Source: Turritopsis dohrnii
Taxonomy: Eukaryota; Cnidaria; Hydrozoa; Anthoathecata; Oceaniidae
Length of the DNA stretch: 64,000 nt
NCBI GenBank assembly: GCA_027922465.2
Contig: BQMF02000213.1
Span: forward strand, 310,001 to 374,000
Direction of reading: 5' to 3'
Shown: positions 1 through 11,809 of the stretch, in pieces
Layout: the number at the start of each line of letters is the position of its first letter
How positions within the stretch are numbered: the stretch's first letter is position 1
Program-made: the position numbers and the translations under genes
The notes under the pieces: model-generated
Told to the model about the DNA's origin: nothing
Database searches by the model: none
The model's input: only the letters and a program-made list of their open reading frames with translations

Positions 1-239
1 AAATTTTCTGAATGCAAGAAATGAATTAAAAAGTTAATGCTGAAAAGAAACTTTTGCAAGAGTTCAATTCTGCGACACAACGCATATATACTGAACATGG
101 GTGGCGAGCGACGCCGCCTGGGATGAGTTGCGATTCTATGATTTATTTTTTCGTCACGGGGTAAGTACGCGGGAATGGTGGATTTGACCTAATGTTTTCG
201 AAGTTAAGTTCGGTAAAAAGTTTTTACCCGGGATACTAG
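1..239 (+). mobile_element. Helitron 3' end, cut by window start
   Basis: This is the 3' end of a non-autonomous Helitron that runs off the left edge. It nearly matches the end of the copy at 9168-11808. The last bases hold a short palindrome (GGTAAAAAGTTTTTACC), then CCCGGGATA and a terminal CTAG at 236-239, followed by host T at 240. A hairpin followed by CTRR, inserted before T, is the classical Helitron 3' terminus. The host sequence to the right is a DIRS element, so the Helitron landed inside it. No coding sequence is seen. Confidence 0.85.
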
Positions 240-240
240 T

Positions 241-1874
241 AATTTTGTAATTGCGAATTAAGCCTGCTGGCAAAAAAGTCAATGTCAGGCTCAAAGTTTA
301 ATGCTTTTATCAAGTGTCTAAAAATACTTGGTTCAAGCTGCCATTCTGCTTCTTTGTAATTTTTTCTTGACTCAAAGTCAGCAATTACATTCATTTTTCC
401 AGGAATGTATGTTGCTGTTACCCAAATCTTATTTTCCTCACAATAATACCACAGTCTTTTAGCTATTTCATTATTAAGTGTGCTTTTGCTTGTGCCCATT
501 TTGTTTAATGTGCCAATGGCTGCCGTATTATCACAAAGGACACGGACATGCTTGTTTTTACAAAGCATATTAAAGGAACGCAATGCATAATAAATAGCTA
601 AAAGCTCTCGTGTATTTATATGGTAGGATTGCTCTATTGTATTCCAAGCTCCCCCACATTTAATATTGTCACATGTTGCGCCCCATCCACCAGAGGAATT
701 CAGGGAGTAATCCCCAGTACAAGCATCAGTTTTTATTTCTAGAGTAATAGGTGGGGGATGGATCCAATTTTTAGGAGTAGCTGTTTTCCACCATTTTAAG
801 TCTGATATTGCTTCTTGGGGTAAAACACAATTACCTTCATAATTCCCTTTATTCAGTTTTAGTGATTCAGATTTTACTTTTTCAATATTCCTATAATGCA
901 ATGGGGCATATTTCACTGCAGGAAAAGTAGATACCAAAGTACCAACTACTTTCGCAACGAATCGGATAGTGGGCTTTTTTATAGCCATTAGCTGCCCTAC
1001 CAAGTATTTTAGGCGTTTTTCTCTTTCAGGTGTCAGTGTTATTGACATGTCAATAGAGTTCAATACAAACCCTAAAAATGTTATAATTTGTTTCGGCTCA
1101 AATGCCGATTTAACTGGGTGAACAACAAACCCTAAACGTTGAAAGTGTTCAATTATTTTTAAAATGTTGTCTAAACAACTTTGATAAGATTTAGATTTTG
1201 TGGAAAAAATCATCAATGTAACCACAAATTGGTACTCCATTTCCTCTAAGATTTGATGTTGGCACTTTGGTGATCTTTGTGAATTTTCTTGGACAAGGCC
1301 CAAGTCCATTAGGAAAGCAGGTAAACTGATATAATTGTTTTTCAAATTTAAACTTGAGGTATTTTTGGTAGTTTTCATTTATCTTAACACTATAGCAGGC
1401 ATCCTTTAAATCAAGTTTTGCCATGAAGCAATCTTTTGTTATCATATTTAGCACAGAATAAATGGAATCCATTTTGAAATGCTCAAATTTCATGTATTCA
1501 TTTAAATTTTTCAGGTTCAGTATCATTCTAATTGAACCATCTGGTTTTGGCTTTGTAAATATAGGTGATACAAATTCGCCAATTTCATGCCTGCTTTCCT
1601 TTATTATCTTCTTTTTTAAATATTTTTCAATCTCTTGTCTAATGAAGTTAGTCTCTTCAGCAGAGAATTGAGCATTCTTTGCAAAGTGTTTTGACTCTGG
1701 CGAAGAGGTGAAAACAAATGTGTCACCATTTATTATGTTCAAAACAGATTTGTCTGATGTCAGCTTGCCCCACTGGGCCAGATGCTTGGACAGTTGACCT
1801 CCTTCAAACTCTTCCAGTTTTATGTTCAAATCAAACAAATTACTTACTGTTTCTTGTATGGATGTCGAGATCAT
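241..1874 (-). pseudogene. DIRS-type reverse transcriptase-RNase H, frameshifted
   Basis: The product would copy element RNA into DNA and degrade the RNA strand. The first segment (1874 to about 1195) carries RT blocks: FVSPIFTKPKPDGSIRMILN, KLDLKDACYSV and the catalytic YIDD motif. A single-base shift just after YIDD moves the frame to the second segment (about 1200 to 241). That segment begins with the RT thumb (LGFVLNS) and continues into RNase H with KTDACTGD, TRELLAIYYALR and VLCDNTAA, carrying the usual acidic residues. It ends abruptly after FEPDIDFFASRLNSQ, where the Helitron sits. The RNase H layout is that of DIRS elements rather than Gypsy. The frameshift makes it a pseudogene. Confidence 0.8.
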
Positions 1875-2907
1875 TAATGGGTTTTCTTTGATTTCTTGTA
1901 TTGATTGTTGCTGTACTTGTATGGGAGGCTCCCCCTCCCTCGCCCTAAAAAAGAATCACTTCTTTTGTAGTATTGTGACCCTCTCTGGGGTCGGTCATAA
2001 GGCTTTTTATAACTCTTATTGAATTTGCTTCCAATTTTGTTGGTTAAGTTCAGCCCTTTGACAAGTTTAGGTAAGTCATCTCCAAACAACCGAGTTGTGA
2101 TAGGTCGAGTTGAGGAACACGAGTCCTTATATTGGGGGTTAATATTGCCTCTTATAAAAACACGCCTCTTAATCGAGATTTCATTTGAGGCATGGCCCAG
2201 TATTGCAGTCATTTCAGTTGTTTTTTGAGCCATGGTTTGTAGAGTTAACTTATCATTTTTCATGTCATTAAGAATACTCAGATTAACATTCAAAGCTTTT
2301 TTGAGGGATTTTTGCACACTGACAAGTTTAACATCCGCCTTTCTCTGGTTACTGTTGAGGAGTTTCCAGAGCTCAGTGTTCACTTTAGGTGGCTCAAGAA
2401 TACAATTTTTTGGGCACGGATAAGACTTGAAAATTTTCTTCATATTTTCAAGAGGCTTTGTGCTTCCCCAATTATCTTCAATAAGTTTTGCCAACTTATC
2501 ATCAATGGGGTCACCTCTGTCTTCTTCAGTAGAGACAGACACAAGTTTTTAACAATTCAGTTTTTTCTTGTCTCTTTCGCCTATGGCTAAGCTATCATTT
2601 GATTCATAGCCCTCAGTCTGACTAGCTCTTGTGTTAAAAAAGTCATGATCTTCCTCATGAAGTTCTCTCCCAAAATCAAAGTGTTCATCATCACGATCAG
2701 ATTCCACAGTGCGCCTCACTGGGCTTGTGTCTATCCTCACTGGGACTTTCTTCCTCTTCTTAGGATGCTCATGCACTGGTGAGTTCTCAAGGCTGGCTCT
2801 TTTCCTTTTATGTTTCTTTTTCTTGGATTTGTTACGAGGTGGGGAAGGTGAGGATGATGTATCATTATCATCATCATCGACTTCCTTTGCTGCTGGCTTT
2901 ATCGCTT
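1874..2907 (-). pseudogene. DIRS gag-like protein
   Basis: The open frame is about 340 codons with one in-frame TAA at 2549-2551, so it is read as 2907-2552 and 2548-1874. The N-terminal part is very charged: an aspartate run (EVDDDDNDTSSSPSPP) followed by lysine/arginine clusters (KSKKKKHKRKRAS). The middle contains CPKNCILEPPKVN. The C-terminal tail is rich in Arg, Gly, Tyr and Ser (GRGRGSLPYKYSNNQYKK). This fits the nucleic-acid-binding gag-like proteins placed upstream of DIRS RT genes. The stop overlaps the start of the RT frame at 1874, so the two are arranged as expected. No zinc knuckle is seen. Confidence 0.6.
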
Positions 2908-3635
2908 AATAAATCTCGTTCGCACTTTAAGAGGAATACGTTCCTGATGTTTCAAATCTTGCATGTTCTAAACTCAGCCGTTCATTGTCGCGGTCGCTTT
3001 TAAAGTGTCAGTAGACTTTCTTGTTTTACACAATGCATTCCGAACGTGGTTTTTATTTACGATTTTAAACCGATCAAATATCAGTTTAACAATACACTCA
3101 AAACGCAGAGAGAAAAAACTTTTCAACTTATTATTAGCTTTTGTTTTACGCGATCCAACATGGGTGCTGTCAGAAGTAGGTGAAAAAATGGTTTCTCTTC
3201 GTAAAAAGATCACACCGGAGGAGAAAAAAAATGCACGTGCTAAATGAATGAAGTGAATAAAAAACGTTCGATCAGATTAAAATAGATTAAAACAAATTGA
3301 TTAAAAGAAATTAAGACAACTATTAAGACAAAAGCAAAAAAAAAAATATATTTTGTTTCATGATTCTCTTTTTTTTTACCTTTCGGTTTTTAAACATTTT
3401 GATTGCTCGAAAAAAGTTCACCCGTTTCAGACAGTCAGGTCAGCGTTAAGATACAGTGGCAAACCGCACATGCTGCTACGTTCTGCCAATGCTGCTTTTT
3501 GTCCAAAATGTTTAATCAGTTAGTTTCTTTGTATTTAGTTGATGTATTGTTTTCAATGCCAAGTCAACGTGGAATTTAAAACTAACATTAATAATAAAAA
3601 CAAAACCTTATTCCTATTAGTTCATCAGCCGAAAA
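2908..3635. other. No recognisable gene; presumed DIRS leader and flank
   Basis: I find no protein of recognisable family. There are short A/T runs near 3340 and 3370. The part next to 2907 is probably the 5' leader or inverted terminal repeat of the DIRS element, but the partner repeat is not in the window. Confidence 0.4.
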
Positions 3636-3711
3636 AAGTCACGTTCGATTGGGGTTGCAATGTATTTGCTTCGAACTCACGTCGCACACAAAAAAAGAAA
3701 TTACAATGAAA

Positions 3712-5626
3712 TCAGTTGGATCTCTCCAGGTCTGCGCTGGTCATGAAGGTGGTTGCAAATCAGCCATCCACGCAATGAAAGATATCTTTGACCAACAAGA
3801 CACGGAAAGCTGTTCTGATGATTGACGCATCCAACGCCTTCAACAGCGTGAATCGCAACGTATTCCTTCACAATGTGAGAATTGTCTGTCCTGAAATTGC
3901 AATGTTTGTCACCAACTGCTACGCTCTACCATCACGACTATTCATCATTGGTGGGAAAGAGATCCTATCAGCTGAAGGTACAACTCAAGGGGACCCCGTA
4001 GCGATGCCCATCTATGCTATCGCGACAATCCCCCTCATCTTGATGATAATAGAAGTCACGGATAATCTACCCGGGTCAAAAACTAAAACAGAGGCATACG
4101 CTGACGATCTATCTGCAGCTGGTAATCTTAAAAATTTGAAAATATGGTGGCAAAAGCTTTGTGAAATCGGACCTCTCTTCGGTTACTACCCTGAGCCCAC
4201 CAAGTGCTGGTTGAGCGTTAAGCCCGTCCACGAACAAAAAGCAAAATGATACCTTCAGTGACACCAAGATTAACATCACCACCGATGGAAAGCGTCATCT
4301 TGGTGCAGCGCTGGCTTCAAAATCATACAAATACAGATACGTTTCCGACAAAATTGATGAATGGTGCAAACAATTAAAACTTCTTTCAAAAATTGCACTT
4401 ACGGAACCCCATGCAGCCTATGTGTGCTTTGTAACCGGGTTCAGACATAGATTGACGTACACAATGAGAACGATAATTGGAATCTCTCATCTTTTCAAGA
4501 AACTCGATGACATCTTAACAACACAGTTTATACCTTCCTTATCCGGTGGTTTAACCCCAAATGAAGCAGAAAGAAAGCTGATCTCAATCCCCGCAAAGTT
4601 TGGTGGTCTTGGTATACCTATCTTTCAAGAAATGAGTGACATGGAATATGCCAATTCTAGAGAAATGACGAAGAATCTCGCCGATTGAATTGTAAATCAA
4701 GAAAGAACGTATCTCAGAAACCAAAACATCCTGAAGAAAAAAGCTAACATCAAAAGATCCAAAACTGAGATGGCCAAATCAGTTCTGAGCCAAATTGACG
4801 CAGAACACACTGACAAGCAAAAGAAACTCCTCTCACTCAAACAAGAGTCTGGCTCTTCCATGTGGCTGACGACCATTCCTCTCAAATTGGAAGGCTACTA
4901 TCTCAATAAATCAGCTTTCCGTGACTTAATTCGCCTGAGATATGGTCGGGAATTATCAAGACTTCCGGCAACATGCAAGTGTGGTGCTACGTTTACAATT
5001 GACCATGCTTTATCGTGCAAAAAAGGTGGCTTTGTATCGGTCCGACATAACGAGCTCCGAAAAACCTCACCGCGAGATTGCTACGAAATGTATGCCACGA
5101 TGTAAAGATCGAACCATCGTTGGAGGAGTTGAGTGGTGAAGTCATGTCAGCATCTACAAATGTTTCGAACGAAGCTCGTTTGGATATCTCCGTAATAGGA
5201 TTTTGGGAGACACATCAGAAGGCATTTTTTGACGTAAGGGTTTTCAACCCATTGGCCAGACGATATGTCAACCTCACTCCTTCGAAACGCTACGACCTGA
5301 ATGAAAAGGAGAAAAAAAGAAGCTACAACCACTGTGTGATCGAAATAGAACATGGCTCGTTTACTCCCCTCGTATTTGCTGCAACAGGTGGTTACAGTCG
5401 GGAGTGTCGTAAATTCTACAGAAGACTGGCAGAAATGACCGCTGAAAAAGAAAACTCAACGTACGCTACTGTGATGACACAATTAAATCGCAAAATAAAC
5501 TTTGCATTATTACGTTCAATCAAAACGTGTATCCGTGGTAGTCGCACTGTTCTACATCATCCAGAAGAGATTTCTCTGAACTATCACATTAGTGCAAGTG
5601 AACAGCTTGTGCGCATGAACAATTGA
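3712..5626 (+). pseudogene. Reverse transcriptase with Cys/His motif and endonuclease-like C-terminus
   Basis: A decayed retroelement pol-like gene in at least three frame segments (3712-4249, about 4250-5105, 5078-5626). RT motifs are DASNAFNSVNR, EGTTQGDPVAMP and EAYADDLSAAG near 4090-4120. Then come GGLTPNEAERKL and KFGGLGIPIF. A CKCG...HALSC motif (about 4974-5018) has C-x-C-x7-H-x3-C spacing, close to the Cys/His finger of R2-type non-LTR elements. After it, ARLDISVIGFW and FFDVRVFNP place two acidic residues about 16 apart, like a restriction-enzyme-like endonuclease core. The same type of protein is repeated in several invertebrate genomes as I remember them. Assignment to an R2-like class is inference. 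It is followed by a short A-rich stretch (5631-5640). Confidence 0.65.
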
Positions 5627-5660
5627 ATTGAAAAAAAAATTGAATTTATTTGATTTACTA

Positions 5661-6124
5661 CCGTAATGCATCGATTAAACGCCCCCCTCCAATAGACGCC
5701 CCCCCCCCCCCCCTTTTCAGGAGATTTTTAAATAAACGCCCCCCTCTATTAGACACCCCCCCCCTCAAATAGACGCCCCTCTCTAGAGAGGGGCGTTTAT
5801 TAGAAACACACTAATTAAGGCATGTAGAGCTACTACAATGTATTCTTTCAGCCTCAATTTTTTCATTTTTTATATAAAAATACGAAAATTTGCGATAGAC
5901 TCCTTTCTTTCTAAATTTTAAACTAATAGTTGGAAACTTTGTCTTCATTGACGATGATCTTGAAGTTTAATTTTGTATATTTTTTATCGATGTTTATATT
6001 TAGTTTATATTTACGAAAAAAAGAGTTTCACAAAAATTCAATAGAGGCCCCCTTCTTTTAAACGCCCCCGTAAAAATTCAAAAAATTTAATAAACGCCCC
6101 GGGCGTCTAATTGAAGCATTACGG
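5661..6124. mobile_element. MITE with C-rich body
   Basis: A 464-bp segment bounded by inverted repeats of about 24 bp that share CCGTAATGC and differ at three positions that I can count (5661-5684 and 6101-6124). Inside are many copies of AAACGCCCCC or AGACGCCCC, a run of about 16 C at 5700-5715, and an inverted CCTCTCTAGAGAGG near 5777. There is no coding capacity. A similar word (TTGAATTTATT) lies near both ends and could be a target duplication, but it is not adjacent to the repeats. Confidence 0.6.
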
Positions 6125-6207
6125 CATTTGAATTTATTGAAAAAAATATGTAATATAAATAATTTATTTAGTTATTTGAGAACATGTAAATTCATACAGA
6201 GGGAAAA

Positions 6208-6303
6208 AAAAAAATTGGAAGTCAAAAAAAAAAAAAAAAAAATTCGCTCACAACTCAACCTACCATTTTGGGTGACTTACAAACAAACAAACAAACAAAC
6301 AGA
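6208..6303. repeat. Poly-A runs and (AAAC)n microsatellite
   Basis: Two A runs (about 6206-6242) are followed by CAAACAAACAAACAAAC at about 6281-6300. They lie just inside the 5' end of the Helitron-like sequence ending at 6325. Simple sequence; no function is inferred. Confidence 0.8.
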
Positions 6304-6519
6304 GAATCAGCTATTAATATATAGATGATCTTTAATGATAAATAATTTGAATGAAATAGGTTTACAGGAAATGGTTCATTATCTTTAACTTAAATTTATT
6401 CAGATTCTTTAGAGTTATAGTATCGGAGTATTATGTTGTGATTGCAGTCAACTTGGTGTTGGTAGTTCACAGAAAAAAACTTTATTGGCAGTATTCTATG
6501 GAGAAGTGTATCTGCTATA

Positions 6520-8100
6520 CAGTGTGTCCCAGAAAATTTCGGTCTGAGATTTTAACAGCCTTTAACTTTTCACACATATATCTTATTTCAGCGATTTTTA
6601 TACCATTCGATAGGATTTTCTTCAAAAATTTTAAAAACATATATTTTAGAAGCAATTAAGGATTTCGCCATGAAAAAAATCAAATTATCTTCTTAATGGT
6701 CAATTAACACATTTAGCAAAAAGAACTATTAAAGGTCATTACCAAAAACAATAAAAAGTAAATCGGTTGTAAAACACACAAATCATTAAAAATAAAAATT
6801 TTAAGCTGTCTCGACGTGTACCCCGTTTCTCTGAACACAGTGACGTGCTCTTACTGAAAAGAACGAGAAATAAAATTTTGGTTTTGTCGAAGATCATTTG
6901 TTGTGTCAACAATTTTTCTTTTTAACTCTGGGTTCTATGGGCGAGTGCACCAACTTGAATCCGCCAGACACCGTCAAACATTAACCCAAACTGGTGATAA
7001 ATTCTTGCTATAGCAGGAAAAACAAACTGTAACAACATTTCACTGTAGGTACGATCATTAACATTTCGATTGAAAAAAATATGGTCCAATCATTTCTCCA
7101 TTTCCACAAAGCCCAATCCAAACGTGAAGCTTGTCCCGTGAATGATGCCTTTCAAACATGAAATCTGGAGGGTTACTTTTCGGTTAATAGCATCAAACAT
7201 TTTGCGTGCTGATATGACCATTCAAAGAAAACATGGCTTCATCCCCAATACCGAGCCTGTTCAGGAATCTGTTGTTGCGTGCATGCTGTACAAACCAACA
7301 ACAGAATGTTAACCGTCGACCATAATCTGCTGCTTCTAGCTTTTGCACTTCTTGGATCCTGTATGGATGCCACTGCAAATCATTTTTTACGATGCGATTA
7401 AAACTTGATTTTGACAAGCCAAGAGTGTTTCTCCTACATGATATATGACATTGGCGAAGTAACCCTTGAACTCTTTGAATATTTTGGGTCGTACGTACTG
7501 TCTTCCTCCTACCACTTCTTCCCTTATTTACATTCAAACTTGTTCCATCAATGTGATATATTCGGATGTTGTGCTGAATTTTGCTCTTTGCCTGTGGATT
7601 TCTTCTGGGAAAAGCTTGGCAACAGCAAGATAACTCCTTTGTGGAGTTTTTTCACAACAAAAATACGTTGTTCTTTCGTAAGCTGAGCCATGATATTTTA
7701 TCTCGTAAAAAACACTTTTAAAGCCAAATTTAGTTCTTTTAAAACCAAATTAATTCCCTAGCGATTGTTTATATGATTTAACCCCCGTATCAAAATTTTT
7801 AATTTCGTGATGAGATATTAATTTTAGTGTGTTCAATAACACTGCAACAAGTTTTCAATAAACAAAAGAATAATTGCACGTGAAAACTTATTTTTATTAA
7901 CCCTTAAGGAATTAATGTCCGTAACAGTTTAAAGAAATCTTATTTACTCCGAAGGTTTTGGGCTAAATTATTTGAAATATACATTTTTGGAATCCTAGGA
8001 TAAAATCCTATCGAATGGTGTAAAAATTACTAATACTTGATATATGTATGAAAAGTTATAGGGAGTTGAAATCTCAGACCGAATTCTCTGGGAAACACTG
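6520..8100 (-). mobile_element. Tc1/mariner-type transposon, decayed
   Basis: The 1581-bp element starts CAGTGTGTCCCAGAA and ends TTCTCTGGGAAACACTG, flanked on both sides by TA (6518-6519 and 8101-8102). Inverted repeats run about 100 bp on each side (6520-6620 and 8000-8100), both including the words CCATTCGATAGGATTTT / AAAATCCTATCGAATGG. The interior holds a broken transposase gene on the minus strand. A TA target duplication is the mark of this superfamily. Confidence 0.88.
6880..7691 (-). pseudogene. Tc1/mariner transposase remnant
   Basis: The gene starts at 7691 (MAQLTKEQRIFVVKKLH) and loses frame shortly after. A clean stretch follows at 7537-7193. It contains a helix-turn-helix segment (RRNTLGLSKSSFNRIVKND) and then IGDEAMFSLNGH, where the D belongs to the first catalytic acid block. 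Further 3' frames give fragments such as FQSKCQ and HVWIGLCGNGE in shifted registers. The second and third catalytic acids are not recoverable in one frame. Clearly inactive. Confidence 0.75.
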
Positions 8101-8102
8101 TA

Positions 8103-8610
8103 GTCTAGGTTGCATTCTCAAGGAGATTGTGGATGCTGTGAATGCTGCACATTTCGGTTTTAAATTCAATTTTATCTTAAATATTTTTTTTAGGTTCTCT
8201 TGGATTCTTTGGGTTTTCTTACGAATGATATTATGTCATGAACTTTTCGAAAGATGCGATAATTCAAACTACATTCCAACATGCAATGCATTCGCACACA
8301 AGAATGATTATTTCCAAGAATAAACGGATTAAACCATAAAAATGCATGGGAGGACTGTTGACGAAGTCGATATACACTTTTGCAAAAGTCATTAAAGATA
8401 ACCTTTATTCGGTTTATTAATTCATTTGTTTATGCTATCTTAGGATACTTTTTTGGTGTACTATTGTCAACACTTTTTCATGTGAATTTGCCTTATTACA
8501 CTTATATAACTGGTCATGTATTTAACGCAGGTAAAAAGAGTGCAAAATTTTATTAACGCAAGGGAGAGGCTTATGTCTTAAAGTGTGCACATGCATGGTG
8601 AATGCAGTAT
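8103..8610. other. No recognisable feature
   Basis: AT-rich sequence between the mariner-type element and the Helitron array. I find no conserved protein, repeat or structural RNA in it. Confidence 0.5.
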
Positions 8611-8703
8611 CACTCTCTAAAATAAAAGTAGGATGCACAATTGGGATTATTATCTACTTATACTAATCCGCAATCGTGCATCCCACTTTTATTTTAGAGA
8701 GTG
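8611..8703. repeat. Palindrome of two Helitron 5' ends
   Basis: CACTCTCTAAAATAAAAGTAGG at the left is mirrored by CCCACTTTTATTTTAGAGAGTG at the right. Each arm is the 5' terminal sequence of the local Helitron family, facing outward from a centre near 8652. The left arm is only about 45 bp of a minus-oriented copy; the right arm starts the copy at 8653. Confidence 0.85.
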
Positions 8704-9161
8704 TTGTGTTTTTTTCAAATTTACGGTCAAAATCTTCTTAATCGTGCTCATTTTTTCGTCACACCATTGATAATTGACGATTAGTAAAATAGCATGCGGC
8801 GTGACGTCAGTTTTTATATGTTATCACGAGGGGAACCATTGCATTGCATCCCCAATCAAACGCTACATTTTTGGGGAAATATCTCGAGAACCAACAGAAA
8901 TAACTGACGTTTTTTAGGGTCGGCAATACGGGTGATGGGGTGACGCAACATTTGGGTCTAAATTTTATTTGGTACTGCGGCTATGACGTCAACAAAATCT
9001 TTGATTGATAATATTTCTTCAACAGTTGGTCGTAGCGAAACGATCCCATACATTTTTTTGATCAGTCTTTTCGAGATTTGGTACTTTATTTTTTCGTCAC
9101 CTATTTTCGTGACAAAATTTTCGAAATTAAAGTCGTAAAAAACTTTTACGCGAGTTACTAA
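8653..9161 (+). mobile_element. Short non-autonomous Helitron
   Basis: It starts TCTACTTATACTAATCCGC after host A. It ends with a stem CGTAAAA-AAC-TTTTACG, then CGAGTTACTAA. The body resembles 11810-12363, sharing the stretches around CCATTGCATTGCATCCCC and GGCTATGACGTCA. No coding sequence. Confidence 0.75.
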
Positions 9162-9167
9162 ATTCTA

Positions 9168-11808
9168 TCTTATTATACTAATTCGCAATTGTGCATCCCA
9201 CTTTTATTTTAGAGAGTGACATATTTGTTTTTTTTCACGGTCAAATCCTTCTTATTTTTTCCCTTTTTGTCGTAAAACCACGTAGATGCGAGAACACTTT
9301 TTTTGATTTTCCGCGATTAGTATATGCTCCTCCGTTTTGTTATTTTTGGTTTGCGCAGTGGAAATCAGCCAAAAAATTCTTTGGAGGAGTGCGAGCAATG
9401 CAATCTTCTTCGTTCGAAATTTGTCAACGATCATTTCGTGAGCAAGAAACTTCGCGAAGAAGACGTGTTTCTTTTTGTATACGAATATTTTAATTTAAAT
9501 TTGATTGTTTTAGGCAGCAAATCGACGAAAGAGCTGACAAAGAAACACAGGTTTGTATGCAAAAAGGTATTGTTATTATTAAAAAACGTTTTATTATCGT
9601 GTTTATTGCTAAACTTTTACTCTTATTAATAAAAGAACACAGGTTAGTTGTTTGTTTACAGTGAAAAATCATATTTAGATATACAGAAGAAGTGCAGTGA
9701 AGTTTTTAAAAATTAGCTGCAGAAAGATCGAACGAACAAAAGGTATTATTATAAAACTGTTATTTTTGATTAATAGAAGAACAAGTTAGTATTCAAATGT
9801 ATTTAAATGTTTGTTTACGTTTTAGTTACCAATTTATTGTTAAAATTTTATTGTTATTGTATTTTAGATTTTATTTTAGATTAATAAAAGAACAGGTATA
9901 ACCACATGCTTAGGTGAGTTTTTAAACAGATGTTGTTTTTTATATATAGGTTTTTTCAGAGGAAAACGAAACGAAGAACGAGATGAAGAAAGTCTATTTT
10001 TATTTTACGAGCTGTTTACGTATTTCTTTTTATAGTTATCAAATAGTTATGGGAGTGCAGCAGTAGAGTAGTGTAGATGAAGTTGAAGTTGTTTAAAAAT
10101 GGCTGCAGAAAGGATGCTGTTTATTTACATTGGTGAAGAAAATGGTTATACTTCTTTTTTCGGAGAGAAATTGTTTGGAAAAGATATAAAGTAATATACG
10201 TAAGTACATGAATCAAACGGATTTAGTAAATACAGCGTTAAAAGAGAGTAAAAACAGAGTTAAAACGATCAAATCATAAAGATGCATGTCCCACGAGCAG
10301 TTACTGATTTGTTTTGGTAACGAAATTGCTGTTCCTTATTTTATTTAATTCAAAATGGCTCCACAGTTATGAAGTTACGAAGAAAGCATTTTTATGACTT
10401 TCACTGTATACAAATGGCAGTGGAATTGCAGTAGAAAGCAAAGAGAAAGTGTATCTTTACAATATGAAAGTATGCTGGAAAGTTAATCGAGTGTTATTAA
10501 TTTGTTTACAGGTATGAAATATGGAAAGTAAAAGAGTTTAGAAGTGTTTGATAATGGCTACTGAACATGATCAATATTGCTTACTATCATGATGATGTGA
10601 ATTGGTATTGAAAAGTAAAGTTAAAATAGTATCTATTTAGTTAAAACACAGTTAGTATTAGTGGATACATAAAGGATGGGAGGGATGTTTACTGTTGTGT
10701 TTTGAATTTTCCAGCAGAGAGGAGCTTTGAACTGGAAATAAAAAATGGCTCCACGAATGTTTTCATATGTGAAAAATTTTTCAGCTATACTAATTCTGTC
10801 ATTACGTTTGTGTTTTTGATTATTATTTTTAAGGTTAATACATTTTCAAAGTTTCTTTTACTTTGTTTTGTTTTTCTTTAGATTTCGTCATAGCATGATT
10901 AGGTTTTTTGTATATGTTTTTTTATTGTTTCGATCTGTTAAAATAGAAATGAAGCACATGATGGTTTATAATGTCGAGAGGGTTACTTAAGATTTACTTA
11001 CTTAATGACTGTGCAATGAAACTATCTTACAAAAAATAAGTGTTGTTGGCTGTATTTTTCTTAAGTTTATATTTTATCGCGTTTATGCATATTTTGTTTT
11101 ATGGTAATCGTTTACGTGCTATGCCTAGGTATATAGCTTTGAATTTATGATTTTATATGTGACTTTTTATCTTTTGTGTAAATTTTTCTTCTAAGTTATT
11201 GTTTTTAGGATAAATGCGTACTTGAATTTCCTTTTTTTTGTTTCTTTTTTCTTCTTCGGTATTACAATTTAAACATTATTCTTTTAGGCAATAATAAAAA
11301 AAGCATAAAGAAATGAAACTCGTGGTTTTAATCATGATGTTGATGGTTTTGGGAAGAACTAACTATATCATTTCAAAAATTCATTAATGGTTGCAGTCCA
11401 GAAGTCCAAAAGAAAAAGTTGGAAGGTATCATTTTTGTATAATATTAAATGTTTGGTTTTGTATGTCTTAGTAAACGGTTCTGTGTTATATATTGCATAT
11501 TTTTACATTAAAGTTACTTCTCTTCTGCGTATGAATATATATTCTGAGCCATGTCGCTATTTGTTTCTGTTTTAAATTTTCTGAATGCAAGAAATGAATT
11601 AAAAAATTAATGCTGAGAAGAAACTTTTGAAAGAGTTCAATTCTGCGACACAACGTATACTGAACATGGGTGGCGAGCGACGCCGCCTGGGATGAGTTGC
11701 GATTCTGTGATTTTTTTTTTCGTCACGGGGTAAGTACGCGGGAATGGTGGATTTGACCTAATGTTTTCGAAGTTAAGTTCGGTAAAAAGTTTTTACCCGG
11801 GATACTAG
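9168..11808 (+). mobile_element. Non-autonomous Helitron, full length (2641 bp)
   Basis: It starts TCTTATTATACTAATTCGC (9168) after host A. It ends with the GGTAAAAAGTTTTTACC hairpin, CCCGGGATA and CTAG (11805-11808), followed by host T. The minus-strand copies at 22626-24896 and 45170-47552 are the same family. No long reading frame or Rep/helicase remnant is present, so it depends on another element. Inside it, a motif like AAAATGGCTSCA recurs at irregular spacing (about 9704, 10090, 10350, 10548, 10740). Confidence 0.88.
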
Positions 11809-11809
11809 T

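Larger units (their letters stand above)
241..2907 (-). mobile_element. DIRS-like retroelement, interrupted
   Basis: The minus strand reads a gag-like region (2907 to 1874), then reverse transcriptase and RNase H (1874 to 241). DIRS elements also carry a tyrosine recombinase instead of an integrase. None is visible, because the element is cut at 240 by a Helitron; the rest may lie beyond it, outside the window. There are no LTRs. I cannot place the 5' boundary, which lies somewhere upstream of 2907. The copy has one in-frame stop and one frameshift, so it is inactive. Confidence 0.75.
3636..6325 (-). mobile_element. Possible Helitron shell enclosing an RT gene and a MITE
   Basis: At 6310-6325 the minus strand starts TCTATATATTAATAGC, the same 5' end as the complete Helitron at 37675-38147, with host A/T flanks. 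At 3640-3700 there is an inner Helitron segment (CGTTCGATTGGGG...CTCACGTCGCACAC) matching the middle of that same copy. The shell appears split by about 2.5 kb of other DNA (3705-6235). I cannot find the 3' hairpin and CTAG end on the left, so the element is incomplete or its end is diverged. Confidence 0.45.

Noticed and set aside
9191..9629. Overlapping open frames of about 100 codons at the Helitron 5' end
   Set aside because: They repeat in every copy of this non-autonomous Helitron (for example 47156-47529), shift frame between copies and match no family, so they are incidental.
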